NCBI RefSeq assembly: GCF_003966695.1
Contig: NZ_AP018827.1
Location: 1,778,501 to 1,842,500 of the forward strand
Length of the DNA: 64,000 nt
DNA from: Asticcacaulis excentricus
Lineage (GTDB): Bacteria > Pseudomonadota > Alphaproteobacteria > Caulobacterales > Caulobacteraceae
Direction: 5' to 3'
Below are positions 16,789 through 26,169 of the stretch, piece after piece. Each line of letters opens with the position of its first letter. Within the stretch, counting starts at the first letter, position 1. Position numbers and translations under genes: made by a program. The notes under the pieces are model-generated. The model saw nothing but the letters and a program-made list of their open reading frames with translations. It was not told the origin of the DNA and ran no database searches.

Positions 16789-17487
16789 ATGGCGCGTTAT
16801 CTGATCATTGCAGCAGGGTCCGGCATCGGACAAAGCCTTGTACAACATCTGCGGCAGGGCGGGCACGAGGTGATCACCACCGCCCGCAGCGACCGCACGA
16901 TCACCCCCGATCATATCGTGGATGCGGCGGATTTCGACGCCGTGGACGCCGTATTTGCAAAGGTGGGCAAGCTGGACGGGGTGGTCAATCTGGCCGGGTC
17001 GCTGCTGCTGAAATCCGCAGGCCTGACCAGCCGCAGCCAGTATGATGCCACCATCACCGCCTCACTCACCACGGCCTTTGCCACGGTGCGTTCCGCCGCC
17101 CGGCACATGACCGAAGGCGGTTCGGTGGTGTTGCTGTCGTCAGCCGCCGCTCTGGAAGGGCTGGCCAACCACGAAGCCATTGCTGCGGCCAAGGCCGGGG
17201 TCATTGGCCTGACGCGCTCAGCCGCCGCCTCCTATGCGGGACAAAATCTTCGCATCAATGCCATTGCGCCCGGTCTGGTCGAAACGCCGCTGACGGCGGG
17301 GCTGGTCGGATCAGACGCCGGTCGCCGCGTGTCTGAGTCCATGCACGCTCTGGGGCGACTGGGGAAACCCGAAGACGTCGCCCGCGCCATCGCCTTCCTG
17401 CTCGACCCGCAAAACGACTGGATCACCGGGCAGGTGCTGGGCGTGGATGGCGGCCTAAGCCGCGTGCGCCCCAAGCTGAAAGTGTAA
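16789..17487 (+). CDS. SDR-family protein lacking the catalytic tyrosine
   Basis: 232 residues with the Rossmann fold of short-chain dehydrogenases. The cofactor motif reads AAGSGIGQSL (about 6-15), NLAGS stands for NNAG, and the C-terminal INAIAPGLVETPLT and GQVLGVDGG are canonical. The active-site stretch is SSAAALEGLANHEAIAAAK: the Ser and the Lys are present but the Tyr of YxxxK is Ile (codon ATT). Dehydrogenase activity is therefore doubtful; a cofactor-binding or non-canonical role is possible. AGGAG precedes the ATG. It follows phnE after a hairpin-containing 42-bp gap. Confidence 0.82.
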   Translation: MARYLIIAAGSGIGQSLVQHLRQGGHEVITTARSDRTITPDHIVDAADFDAVDAVFAKVGKLDGVVNLAGSLLLKSAGLTSRSQYDATITASLTTAFATVRSAARHMTEGGSVVLLSSAAALEGLANHEAIAAAKAGVIGLTRSAAASYAGQNLRINAIAPGLVETPLTAGLVGSDAGRRVSESMHALGRLGKPEDVARAIAFLLDPQNDWITGQVLGVDGGLSRVRPKLKV

Positions 17488-17558
17488 AGGCCTCACGCTG
17501 ATATTGAAGCCTTCCCCCGCATATGGCACAAAAGCGGTCTGCTTTGGGGGAGATTTCC

Positions 17559-18551
17559 ATGATTTCGACGATGCGTATCGGCTTTCTGGCCCTGGCCCTT
17601 GGCCTGTGCCTGAACGGGTCTGTACAGGCTCAGGCCGCCCATCCGGCCTCTGCGGACAAAACCGCTCCGGAAAAGGAACCGGAAAACACCGAAAAGGTAC
17701 TTAAACTGGAATTCCTGCGCCTGCCCGACGGGCGTCAGGCCGTTGCCTTTTCGGGTGAAGGTGAATTGCCGCCTCTGATCGAAGGTTTCGAGAAGATCAC
17801 CTTGCCGGATGGCCGCATTGCCTATGTGAGTGGATTACCCGCCGACGGGGCCATCCCCTACTGGGCGACACCGATGATCCGCTCGATACCGGACAAACCC
17901 GCGACGTGGAAAACAGGCGATGTGACGCACAAGGACATCATCCTGACGATTCCCTATACCTATAAAAAGACCTTCCGCGTGAAATCGGACTTCAGCATCA
18001 AGCCGTTGTTTTCCAAGGAGATGAAGGTGTTTGCCAAAGCGGGAACCCTGGGCTTCTATTCAGGCACCTATCCGATGCGCAACGGCTACATGGCCACCGG
18101 CACGGCAGACATGCTGTGCATTTTCAATGAACAAAAAGTCCCCTTCCGCTATGCCAATTGCTACCTGCGTCCCCAGGCCGCCGTCGAAGGCGAACCTTGG
18201 CTTAACGCCAATACATCCGGCATCGTGCCCACCTCCTATTCGGTTCAAACCATTTACGGCAATCCGCAATATACGCGCTTTGGGCCTATGGATATCGAAG
18301 ACGGCGATTTCCCTATCGACAAGGATTTCGTTCTGCAGTTGAAAGTGGGGAAGTGGCGCAAGAACGGCACCTGGCTCAACTGGCTTTCGTGGAACGGAGA
18401 CTGGGTACGCGGTGACTTCATGACGCAGGATAAAGATGGTAAGGTGACTCTCCCCGTGCAGGGCGGTAAGCTGATCATTACGCGCGGCGACGAAAACGAC
18501 AGCAGCAAGAGCCGGGTCGTCTTCGAGGCTGAAGCCTCACCGGCTCAGTAA
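17559..18551 (+). CDS. Secreted protein of unknown function
   Basis: 330 residues with a signal peptide (MRIGFLALALGLCLNGSVQAQA) and cleavage probable near residue 26. I do not recognise the family. The mature part begins with a charged Glu/Lys-rich linker and then a beta-rich body with many aromatic residues and three Cys, two of them in the MLCIFN...YANCYL segment where a disulfide is possible. The start ATG 17559 is preceded by GGGGGAG six bases away, better than ATG 17571. Isolated between SDR and a short unknown gene. Confidence 0.75.
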   Translation: MISTMRIGFLALALGLCLNGSVQAQAAHPASADKTAPEKEPENTEKVLKLEFLRLPDGRQAVAFSGEGELPPLIEGFEKITLPDGRIAYVSGLPADGAIPYWATPMIRSIPDKPATWKTGDVTHKDIILTIPYTYKKTFRVKSDFSIKPLFSKEMKVFAKAGTLGFYSGTYPMRNGYMATGTADMLCIFNEQKVPFRYANCYLRPQAAVEGEPWLNANTSGIVPTSYSVQTIYGNPQYTRFGPMDIEDGDFPIDKDFVLQLKVGKWRKNGTWLNWLSWNGDWVRGDFMTQDKDGKVTLPVQGGKLIITRGDENDSSKSRVVFEAEASPAQ

Positions 18552-18597
18552 TCAGGCGTTAACCATTTAAATACCTGAATCACTGCATAAAGGCGGT

Positions 18598-18888
18598 ATG
18601 AGCACGATACCGCCTTCCCTGTCCCAGATGCTTCTTGGTCGCGCCGCCACCCCGGCCGCGGCCCAGAAACCGGCGACCGATACCGCTGCGCGTTTCAATG
18701 ACGCCCTGTCGGCGCAGAAGGCCTTTTTCCGTCAAGCCACAGGTCAGGCGGCGTCTGTTGATCAGCCTGCGCCGAAACCGGCCGGCGTCACGCCCGCCAC
18801 CTTCAAGGCCGCCGAGATCGCTCAGGGCACCAAGCCCGAAGACCTGCGGATGCTGCGTCCGGGCAGTCTGCTGAATATCCGAATATAA
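18598..18888 (+). CDS. Small protein of unknown function (96 aa)
   Basis: 96 residues, Ala/Pro/Gln-rich and probably disordered except for short helical ends. The start is supported by AAGGCGG directly upstream. No signal peptide and no recognisable motif; the conserved-looking C-terminus is KPEDLRMLRPGSLLNIRI. It converges on the MarR gene. Codon usage fits the neighbours, which favours a real gene. Confidence 0.6.
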   Translation: MSTIPPSLSQMLLGRAATPAAAQKPATDTAARFNDALSAQKAFFRQATGQAASVDQPAPKPAGVTPATFKAAEIAQGTKPEDLRMLRPGSLLNIRI

Positions 18889-18931
18889 AGACTCTATATC
18901 CTTCACCACCTGTGCGTGATGGGAGGTATGA

Positions 18932-19534
18932 TCAGGCGTCCTGCTTTTCCGCCGCAACGCCCTCGTTCAGCGCTGGAAAGGGCAGAGGCGCCTTATGCTT
19001 TTTGCCGGCCTTCTTGCCCTTCTTTTTCTTGTCGGCCTTCTTCTCGCCCTTCACCTTGCGCGGCGCGTCTTCAACATCCTCTTCGCGGACAGCGGCGATA
19101 CGGCGCAGCAGCTTGAGGAAGCTGTCGCGCTTGGGGGGGGACAGCAACGACAGGATGCGCTCATCCGCCGCCTCGACCTTGGGGCGGATCTCGTTGAGAG
19201 CGGCGCGCCCTTCGTCGGACAAACGAACCAGATTGGCGCGCGCATCGGTAACTGAGCGTTCACGGGCCAGAAGCCCCTTGGCGATCAGTCGCGCCACCAT
19301 ATCGGCAAGCGTTGAGCGGTCGATGCCGGTGGCCTTGACCAAATCGGTCTGGGTCAGCCCTTCCGCCGTGTCCGCCGCCAGAAGTAGGGCGTACTGCCGC
19401 TGGGTCAGGGCGCTGTCGCCGGTTTCTTCGGTATAGATATCCAGGGCGATTTGCAGCACCCGATGCAGAAGATGCGACGGCGAATTTTCCAGCAAGTCCG
19501 AACCCTCGAAATGATTACGCTTATGCTTCTTCAT
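18932..19534 (-). CDS. MarR family transcriptional regulator with basic tail
   Basis: 200 residues. The winged helix is at about 40-130: ALTQRQYALLLAADTAEGL, the recognition helix LVKATGIDRSTLADMVARL, and the wing KGLLARERSVTDARANLVRL. After residue 155 the protein has an unusual lysine-rich tail (GEKKADKKKKGKKAGKKHK) and ends acidic. The tail may add non-specific DNA binding. Target and ligand unknown; the yciB-ftsY run lies next to it on the same strand. Confidence 0.83.
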   Translation of the reverse strand: MKKHKRNHFEGSDLLENSPSHLLHRVLQIALDIYTEETGDSALTQRQYALLLAADTAEGLTQTDLVKATGIDRSTLADMVARLIAKGLLARERSVTDARANLVRLSDEGRAALNEIRPKVEAADERILSLLSPPKRDSFLKLLRRIAAVREEDVEDAPRKVKGEKKADKKKKGKKAGKKHKAPLPFPALNEGVAAEKQDA

Positions 19535-19621
19535 GCGCCGTCCCCATGCTGAACGACGCTATCTAAGCATCACTATACAACAGAATTACGACAAATCCAT
19601 CCGCATACTGACGGAGTGTCT

Positions 19622-20311
19622 TCAGGAGGCGGACGGGTTCGTTTCCGGCAACATGTTCTTCATCAGGAAGGGCATCAGAAGAAGCGTAAAAAGTACGGGC
19701 CCGCCAAACGCAGAGGCCATCTTCCACACCACCCAAACATCATCCGACTGTGTACGCCAGACGATCTCGTTGGCGATGGCCATCACAATGTAGAAGCCCA
19801 CCCACATCCACGTCAGCTTGGGCCACGCGCTCTCTTTCAGCTTAAGCGCTTCACCCACCATGCTCTTAAGCGGATACTTCTTCATCAGCGCAGCGATACC
19901 CAGAATGCTGCCGATCAACGCAAACACGACGGTCACCTTGACCTTGATGAAGATCGGATCGTGGAAGAAAATGGTCATCAGCCCCATCGGAATGGCGAAC
20001 AGGGTTGCCACCAACGGAATCCACGCCACGCGCTTTTCGATAATCAGTGCGGCCACAAAGGCGATAATTGACAAGGCGACCAGCACACCCGTCGCCCAGA
20101 TCATCGGTGCGGTGGCGTCCGTGCCGCCGATCTTCAGCGCACGGAAGATAAAGAAGCTGATGCCGAACCCAACCACGGGCCCGAAGTCGATGGCCGTCTT
20201 GGTCCAGTTGGTCGCCGCCGGTTCCGGGGCGTCAGGCACAATGGCTTCGGGCAGGGCCTCGGCCTGAGCCTCGGTGATTTCGATACGCGGGTCTTCCTTG
20301 GGGGCGGTCAT
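19622..20311 (-). CDS. yciB: YciB/IspZ-family inner membrane protein (septation protein A)
   Basis: 229 residues, five to six membrane segments after a cytoplasmic acidic N-terminus. Family features include DFGPVVGFGISFFI, KVTVVFALIGSILG, and WPKLTWMWVGFYIVMAIANEIVW near the C-terminus. YciB contributes to envelope synthesis and septation; the exact activity is not settled. Start ATG 20311 is one base from the ftsY stop region, so the two are translationally linked; the longer frame into ftsY is rejected. Confidence 0.88.
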   Translation of the reverse strand: MTAPKEDPRIEITEAQAEALPEAIVPDAPEPAATNWTKTAIDFGPVVGFGISFFIFRALKIGGTDATAPMIWATGVLVALSIIAFVAALIIEKRVAWIPLVATLFAIPMGLMTIFFHDPIFIKVKVTVVFALIGSILGIAALMKKYPLKSMVGEALKLKESAWPKLTWMWVGFYIVMAIANEIVWRTQSDDVWVVWKMASAFGGPVLFTLLLMPFLMKNMLPETNPSAS

Positions 20312-20312
20312 T

Positions 20313-21254
20313 TTACTCTCCGAGGGGCTCAAGCCCGACCATCGAGCGGGCGAAGGCACTGGCGCGGAACGGTTGCAGGTCATCGATATCTTCACCCACC
20401 CCGATCAGCTTGATGGGCGCATCAGAGGCCTTGGCGATGGGCACAAGAATGCCGCCGCGCGCCGTACCGTCCAGCTTGGTCATGACAAGGCCCGACACAA
20501 AGGCCTGACGCCCGAAAATCTGTTCCTGACTGAGGGCATTGCGGCCGACCGTGGCATCGAGCACCAGAAGCGTCTCGTGCGGGGCGTCCGGATCGACCTT
20601 CTTGATGACGCGGACGATCTTCAACAACTCGTCCATCAGTTGCTGCTTGTTCTGAAGGCGACCGGCCGTGTCGATCAGCACAACATCATAGCCCTCTTCT
20701 TTGGCGCGCACCGTGGCGTCATAGGCCAGACCCGCCGCATCGGCCCCGGTCTTGCGACCCATAAAGTCAGCCTTGGCGCGTTCGGCCCACACCTTGAGTT
20801 GCTCGACGGCGGCGGCGCGGAAGGTGTCCCCCGCTACGATCAGCACCTTCGCGCCCTTGGCCGTCAGGGAGGCGGCGATCTTGCCCAGAGTCGTCGTCTT
20901 GCCCGATCCGTTCACCCCGACAAACAGCACGATATAGGGCTTGGGGCCCGACAGCGGGTCGAAGCTGTCTTCGCGACCTTTCAGTTCCTCGGCGATGGCT
21001 TCGGCCAAGGCCTCCTTGACGGCATGGTCATCGGTCGAAGCGAATTTTTTGGCGGCCATCTTGCCGGCAATAGAGGCGGCAATATGCGGACCGAAATCGC
21101 TTTCGATCAGCATGTCCTCCAGCGCCTCGATGGCGGCGGCGTCCAGCGTCTTGTTGGCGACGAAGACGCTCGTCACCTGCTCGGTCAGTTGCTGAGAGGT
21201 CTTCGACAGGCCCTGCGTCAGGCGCGAAAACCAGCCGGGTTTTTTCTCGGTCAT
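20313..21254 (-). CDS. ftsY: Signal recognition particle receptor FtsY
   Basis: 313 residues with the NG GTPase domain that docks SRP-ribosome complexes at the membrane. Visible: GVNGSGKTTTLGK (G1) near residue 112, DTFRAAAVEQL (G2), DTAGRLQNK (G3), TKLDGTARGG (G4) and the closing GVGEDIDDLQPF. The acidic A domain of E. coli FtsY is absent; the N-terminus MTEKKPGWFSRLTQGLSKTS is the amphipathic membrane-targeting helix. Lies between mtaB and yciB, same strand. Confidence 0.96.
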   Translation of the reverse strand: MTEKKPGWFSRLTQGLSKTSQQLTEQVTSVFVANKTLDAAAIEALEDMLIESDFGPHIAASIAGKMAAKKFASTDDHAVKEALAEAIAEELKGREDSFDPLSGPKPYIVLFVGVNGSGKTTTLGKIAASLTAKGAKVLIVAGDTFRAAAVEQLKVWAERAKADFMGRKTGADAAGLAYDATVRAKEEGYDVVLIDTAGRLQNKQQLMDELLKIVRVIKKVDPDAPHETLLVLDATVGRNALSQEQIFGRQAFVSGLVMTKLDGTARGGILVPIAKASDAPIKLIGVGEDIDDLQPFRASAFARSMVGLEPLGE

Positions 21255-21258
21255 CAGT

Positions 21259-21300
21259 ATCTCCCCCTCGCCCGAATACGGGAGAGGGTCGGGGTGAGGG
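21259..21300. repeat. Short GC-rich dispersed repeat between mtaB and ftsY
   Basis: CTCCCCCTCGCCCGAATACGG-like stretch with the partly complementary GGGAGAGGGTCGGGGTGAGGGG. I recall this kind of sequence from intergenic DNA of many alphaproteobacteria; only one copy is in this window. Confidence 0.4.
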
Positions 21301-21301
21301 G

Positions 21302-22630
21302 CTATATCAGCACAGCCCGCGCGCGTTTTCCGTCATGGCCGGTAATCCGCAAAGAGGCAATACCCCCGACCTTTACTTTCTCTGGCGCATCTCCCTCGAA
21401 CAGCACCTCGGTAAAGTCCGCTGCGCGGGCAAAGCCGGGCTTTTCGACGACAGCCGACACCTCGCGCCCCACCTGCTTATCGAGGTGCCGCGTCAGGGCC
21501 TCCGCCGCCTTGCCACGCAGGCGGGCGGCGCGATCCTTGATCAGGGCGCGCGGCAATTGCGGAATTTTCGCCGCCGGGGTCTGCGGGCGCGGGCTGTAGG
21601 GGAAGACGTGCAGGAAGGCCAGATCGCACTCATCGACAAGCGCCAGCGAATTGGCAAAGTGCGCCTCGCTTTCGGTCGGGAAACCCGCAATCATATCGGC
21701 CCCGAAGGCCACATCCGGGCGCAACGCGCGCACCTGCTCCACCAGTTTGATGGCGTCATCGCGCAGGTGGCGACGCTTCATGCGCTTGAGGATCAGGTCA
21801 TCGCCGTGCTGCAAGGACAGGTGCAGATAGGGGGCCAGCCGTTCTTCTTCGGCAAACAGGCGCAGCAGGGTGTCGTCGATTTCCGCGGCATCAATAGACG
21901 AGAGGCGCAGACGGTTAAGGTCCGGTACGTGCTTAAGGATACGCGCCACCAGATGCCCCAGTTGCGGCTGACCCGGCAGGTCATTACCCCAGGAGGTGAG
22001 ATCGACCCCCGTCAGCACCACCTCATTATAGCCTTCGGCGACCAGCCGCGAAATCTGTCCCACGACATCACCCGCCGCCGCAGAGCGCGAATTGCCGCGT
22101 CCATAGGGGATGATGCAGAAGGTGCAGCGGTGATCGCAGCCGTTTTGCACCTCGACATAGGCGCGGGCGCGGTCCTTTAGTCCGTCGATCAGGTGACCGG
22201 CGGTTTCACGCACCGAAAAGATGTCGTTGACCGCAATGCGCGCCGAGTCGGGCCGCAGCGCATAGGCGCCGGCCTTGGCCTTGTCACCATTGCCGATGAT
22301 GAAATCGACCTCACCCATGGTGGCAAAGGTGTCAGGATCGGTTTGCGCCGCGCAGCCGGTGACGATCAGGCGCGCTTCCGGGTTTTCCTTGCGTGCGCGG
22401 CGGATGGCCTGACGCGCCTGACGCACGGCTTCACCGGTCACGGCACAGGTGTTGAAGATGATGGCCCCATCCAGCCCGTCTTCGGCGGCAACCTTGCGAA
22501 TCTGCTCGGACTCATAGGAGTTCAAGCGGCAGCCGAAAGTCACCACCTCGACACCCGACGTCACGCCCGTGGGTGTGGTGGGTGGTTCGGCGGGAACCTC
22601 TTCGTGAGGGTGAGTGTGACCATCAGCCAT
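21302..22630 (-). CDS. mtaB: tRNA (t6A37)-methylthiotransferase MtaB
   Basis: 442-residue radical-SAM methylthiotransferase that turns t6A at position 37 of tRNA into ms2t6A. The N-terminal UPF0004 domain starts VEVVTFGCRLNSYESEQ, with the other auxiliary cluster cysteines in NTCAVT and TGCAAQ; the radical-SAM motif CDHRCTFC is at about 164-171. GCRLNSYE rather than GCQMNxxD separates MtaB from MiaB. The C-terminal TRAM-like segment is present. The start overlaps the dapF stop by eight bases. Confidence 0.92.
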   Translation of the reverse strand: MADGHTHPHEEVPAEPPTTPTGVTSGVEVVTFGCRLNSYESEQIRKVAAEDGLDGAIIFNTCAVTGEAVRQARQAIRRARKENPEARLIVTGCAAQTDPDTFATMGEVDFIIGNGDKAKAGAYALRPDSARIAVNDIFSVRETAGHLIDGLKDRARAYVEVQNGCDHRCTFCIIPYGRGNSRSAAAGDVVGQISRLVAEGYNEVVLTGVDLTSWGNDLPGQPQLGHLVARILKHVPDLNRLRLSSIDAAEIDDTLLRLFAEEERLAPYLHLSLQHGDDLILKRMKRRHLRDDAIKLVEQVRALRPDVAFGADMIAGFPTESEAHFANSLALVDECDLAFLHVFPYSPRPQTPAAKIPQLPRALIKDRAARLRGKAAEALTRHLDKQVGREVSAVVEKPGFARAADFTEVLFEGDAPEKVKVGGIASLRITGHDGKRARAVLI

Positions 22631-23465
22631 TGAGCTGGCCTTCGAATTCGACCTCGACCGGGCCCGTCATGATGACGTGATCATCCGCCTGACGCCACAG
22701 GATGTGCAGCGGGCCGCCATCCATAATGACCGTGGCGTGGCGGTCGCTCAGGCCGCGTCGCGCGCAGGCGACCAGCGTGGCGCACGCCCCGGTGCCGCAG
22801 GCCCTGGTGATACCGGCCCCGCGTTCCCACACCCGCATACGGATGGCGTTGCGGTCGATGACCTGCGCAAACTCAACATTCACCCCTTCCGGAAATAAGG
22901 GATGGTTTTCGATCAGGCTGCCCGTGCGTTCGACATCGACCGCCGCCACGTCTTCAACAAAGAAGACCACGTGCGGATTACCCATCGAGACGGCGCACGG
23001 CGTGTGATAAAGCGGCGCATCGATCGGCCCGACCTGAAGCTCCAGCCGTTCGGTGTTCATCTCTTCCGACAAAGGAATCTGCGTCCAGTCGAGTCGCGGC
23101 GCGCCCATATCGACGCTGGCCATACCGGTTTTCGCATCGCGCTCCAGCACCTTCGCTGTCGTCGCCCCACCCAGGGTGTCAATGCGAAGGTCGGCACCGG
23201 GGGTGTCGCGGTCAAGATACCAACTCACGCAACGCAAGGCATTGCCGCAGGTTTCCACCGTACCACCATCGGAATTCCATACCCGCATGAAGGCGTCACC
23301 CGATGCCGAACCCTCGATCGAGATCAACTGATCGAAGCCGATGCCGGACACACGATCCCCCCACGCCTTCACCTGAGCGGCGGAGGGGCTGAAAGGGGTG
23401 TGGCGGGCATCGACGACCACGAAATCGTTGCCGAGGCCGTTCATCTTGAGAAAGGGGCGCGTCAT
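22623..23465 (-). CDS. dapF: Diaminopimelate epimerase
   Basis: 280 residues. Interconverts LL- and meso-diaminopimelate for lysine and peptidoglycan synthesis. The two catalytic cysteines are C73 in ETCGNALRC and C223 in RACGTGACA; the N-terminal MNGLGNDFVVVDAR and AFMRVWNSDGG complete the pattern. First gene of the dapF-mtaB-ftsY-yciB run on the minus strand, divergent from the DUF1330 gene. Confidence 0.95.
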   Translation of the reverse strand: MTRPFLKMNGLGNDFVVVDARHTPFSPSAAQVKAWGDRVSGIGFDQLISIEGSASGDAFMRVWNSDGGTVETCGNALRCVSWYLDRDTPGADLRIDTLGGATTAKVLERDAKTGMASVDMGAPRLDWTQIPLSEEMNTERLELQVGPIDAPLYHTPCAVSMGNPHVVFFVEDVAAVDVERTGSLIENHPLFPEGVNVEFAQVIDRNAIRMRVWERGAGITRACGTGACATLVACARRGLSDRHATVIMDGGPLHILWRQADDHVIMTGPVEVEFEGQLNG

Positions 23466-23621
23466 GTGTCAGACGGCTCGCGGTTGGCCCAAAACCGGAC
23501 ATCCACTTTCGGGCGCGAGCCTTTGGCCGCTATATAGTCCCAAAGCCCGTTAAAATGTAGGCTTTTGTGGAAATTCTTGCTAACCGGGACGCATCCAACC
23601 CAAAATCGAGGAGCCTCCCCC

Positions 23622-23912
23622 ATGCCCAAAGCCTATATCATCGCTCAGGCCAAGGTCACCGACCCCGAATCCTACGCCAAATACGGCGCTGGGACCAAAG
23701 CGCCCGCCGAAGCGTTCAACATGACGCCGCTGGCGCGCGGTGGCCGCTCGCAGGTGCTGGAAGGCGAAGGCTTCCCGCGCGTCGTGGTGCTGGAATTCCC
23801 CTCCTATGAGGCGGCGCTCGGCTATTATCACTCGCCGGAATATCAGGCCGCCCGCGAACACCGCCTGAACGCCGCCGAATTCAACATGGTCGTCGTCGAA
23901 GGCGTGGAATAG
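23622..23912 (+). CDS. DUF1330 family protein
   Basis: 96 residues with the dimeric alpha/beta-barrel pattern of DUF1330: KAYIIAQAKVTDPESYAKYG, a central RVVVLEFPSYEAALGYYHSPEYQAARE and a hydrophobic end. Function of the family is unknown. Start ATG 23622 is preceded by GAGGAG; the upstream in-frame extension to 23565 is rejected. A GCGAC/GTCGC hairpin follows the stop. Confidence 0.85.
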   Translation: MPKAYIIAQAKVTDPESYAKYGAGTKAPAEAFNMTPLARGGRSQVLEGEGFPRVVVLEFPSYEAALGYYHSPEYQAAREHRLNAAEFNMVVVEGVE

Positions 23913-24034
23913 CCCCCTGCGACGGTCTGTCGCAAAATGCGGCACACAATAATTCATTATTATCAATAATATAAGCATAAAGCGGTGCGCCAGCCCGGCA
24001 AACAGGTGCGGGCGTACCGCTACAGATAACACTG

Positions 24035-24049
24035 TTAACCTTTGTTTAT
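24035..24049 (+). promoter_or_regulatory. Possible CtrA-type site upstream of the FIST chemoreceptor
   Basis: TTAA-N7-TTAT at 24035-24049, one base from the CtrA consensus TTAA-N7-TTAA, 52 bp before the start codon. CtrA controls motility and chemotaxis genes in Caulobacter. A match of this size can arise by chance. Confidence 0.25.
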
Positions 24050-24100
24050 GATCTGAGGCACAGGATACGCCCAAAAGCGTTCTGATCAGGGAAGTGCCTC

Positions 24101-26128
24101 ATGTTTTTCAAAAAAAATGTCACTGCGGCGCAGCGCGCGCCTGAGCCGATCCTTGAGGCGGCCGCGCCACCGCCGTCCAGCCTGCCTTCAGAAGCCATCC
24201 GCATTCTGCGCAGCGACAGCCGCCTCAACCAGATCACCCCCGAACAGCTCCGCTTCGGGGCACGACCCGCGGCTCTGGTGCTGGCCTTCGTATCGCCGCA
24301 CATCGCCTTCGACGAGGTCTGCCGCCGCCTCAAAAACCTTGCCGGTGACGCGCCGCTGATCGTTTCCACCTCTGCCGGTGAACTGTGCGCCCAGAACGGC
24401 GAAGCCCTTTATTGTCCAGCGGGCAATGATTGGGACAATGTGGTCATTCAGGCCTTTTCACCGGATCTAATGGATGGGGTCAGCCTGCACAGCGTGCCGC
24501 TCTACTGCGATGACATCCGCAAAGGACAGGCCACACTGTCGCGCGCCGAACGGGTGGACAAAATCGCCGAGGCCCTGAACCGCTTGCCCGTCACTGCACG
24601 TATCAGCGCGCAGAAGACCTTCGCCCTGACCTTTGTGGACGGTGCCTCGCTGTCGGAAAGCTATTTCATGGAAGCCGTCTATAAGAGCGGGCGCTTCCCC
24701 TGTCTGTTTGTCGGCGGATCCGCCGGCGGCAAGATGGACTTTCAGAAGACATGCCTGTTTGACGGGCAACGCGTGCTGGAAAACCATGCGGTCTTCGCCT
24801 TGGTGCATATGGCGCCGGGCAAGCGCTATGGCGTGTTGAAAAGTCAGAATTTCCGCAAGATCGGACCGGCCTTTGTGGTGGTCGATGCCGACCCCAACAA
24901 GCGCACGGTCAGCGCCATCTATGATTCGCAGCGCAATCAGGTGGTGCCCTTTGTCGAGGCTCTGTGCCAATCCCTGCGTATCAAGCCGTCGGAATTGCAA
25001 AAGACGCTGGAAGGCCGCGCCTTCGGTATAGAAATCGATGGCGAGCTGTTCGTGCGCTCGGTGGCGCAGATCGACTTCGACAGCGGCAGCGTGACCTTCT
25101 ACTGCGATGTCGGGTCGGGCGACGAGCTGATCCTGCTGGAAACCACCGACTTTGTGGAGCAGACGCGCAAGGATGTGGCGCAGTTCCTGCGCGACAAGCC
25201 CAAACCTGTCGGGGCGCTTCTCAATGACTGCATCCTGCGCCGGGTGACCAATGACAACCGCCTCAGCCAGACGGGTGGCATCTGGCCCGCCCCGGTGGCC
25301 GGGTTTTCGACCTTCGGGGAACTGTTCGGCATCAATATCAACCAGACCCTCAGCGCCATCGTCTTTTTCGATGTGGGGCAGGCCGCCTATCAGGATGCGT
25401 TTATCGATAACTTCCCGATCCACTATGCGCGCTTCGTCAACTATTTCGCCCGCTGCAAGCTCAATCGCGCCGAAATCCTCAACAAGCTACGCACCGGCGT
25501 TATAGACACCATCGCCCAGCACGTCGGACTGACCGGCAAGATCGAGTCCGCCCTGACTGAGATCGGGGACGTGGGTAAGGTAATGGACGGCATCAAACAC
25601 GCGATGGACAGCGATCGCCGCGCCGTGGCCGGTCAGGATAATCACACCGAACAATTGTCGCAGGAGTTCAGTACGCTGAACACCGCCCTGTCGAACCTGC
25701 GTCAGGTCCTGTCGGTCATCGATTCCATTACCTCTCAGACCAATCTGCTGGCGCTTAACGCCACAATTGAAGCGGCGCGCGCCGGAGAAGCCGGACGCGG
25801 CTTTTCGGTGGTGGCGGGCGAGGTCAAGAAACTGGCCAGCGATACCAAGTCGGCCCTGACCCATACGCAATCGGCCATCGGCGGCATCGAGGCCTCGCTT
25901 CAGCAACTGGGCGGTATCATCGAAGCGACGCGCACGCAGTTCGGCGAGGAAAGCCAGCGCTATCGCGACACGGTCGCCCATATCGAGGACATCTTCGCCC
26001 AGAGTGGCCATATCGAACGCACGCTGGGCGGGCTCAACCACGTCGTCGAAGAACACCACGAGGGCATGTCCGAGGTCAGCCGTTCTATCGACTTCCTCCG
26101 CAATCTCGATCAGCGCGCCAGAGCCTGA
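24101..26128 (+). CDS. Soluble chemoreceptor with FIST sensor domains
   Basis: 675 residues without any membrane segment. The N-terminal part has the FIST_N pattern ([43 protein letters not shown]-like at about 205) and FIST_C follows (about 250-400, including [12 protein letters not shown] and [16 protein letters not shown]). The C-terminal methyl-accepting signalling domain has the hairpin tip [23 protein letters not shown] at about 545-567. FIST domains are thought to sense small ligands such as amino acids in the cytoplasm. Isolated from other che genes; transcription ends at the bidirectional terminator before atpC. Confidence 0.88.
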   Translation: MFFKKNVTAAQRAPEPILEAAAPPPSSLPSEAIRILRSDSRLNQITPEQLRFGARPAALVLAFVSPHIAFDEVCRRLKNLAGDAPLIVSTSAGELCAQNGEALYCPAGNDWDNVVIQAFSPDLMDGVSLHSVPLYCDDIRKGQATLSRAERVDKIAEALNRLPVTARISAQKTFALTFVDGASLSESYFMEAVYKSGRFPCLFVGGSAGGKMDFQKTCLFDGQRVLENHAVFALVHMAPGKRYGVLKSQNFRKIGPAFVVVDADPNKRTVSAIYDSQRNQVVPFVEALCQSLRIKPSELQKTLEGRAFGIEIDGELFVRSVAQIDFDSGSVTFYCDVGSGDELILLETTDFVEQTRKDVAQFLRDKPKPVGALLNDCILRRVTNDNRLSQTGGIWPAPVAGFSTFGELFGININQTLSAIVFFDVGQAAYQDAFIDNFPIHYARFVNYFARCKLNRAEILNKLRTGVIDTIAQHVGLTGKIESALTEIGDVGKVMDGIKHAMDSDRRAVAGQDNHTEQLSQEFSTLNTALSNLRQVLSVIDSITSQTNLLALNATIEAARAGEAGRGFSVVAGEVKKLASDTKSALTHTQSAIGGIEASLQQLGGIIEATRTQFGEESQRYRDTVAHIEDIFAQSGHIERTLGGLNHVVEEHHEGMSEVSRSIDFLRNLDQRARA

Positions 26129-26130
26129 TA

Positions 26131-26163
26131 GCAAGGGTCATTGAAAAATGACCCTTGGTTATA
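26131..26163. repeat. Solo B3 module of repeat B
   Basis: CAAGGGTCATT-gaaa-AATGACCCTTG, an 11-bp perfect stem three bases after the FIST chemoreceptor stop codon. It resembles the third hairpin of repeat B (CAAGAGTCATT...AATGACTCTTG at 1438-1462 and the matching arm at 61988), with base changes on both sides of the stem that keep pairing. Confidence 0.6.
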
Positions 26164-26169
26164 ATTAAG

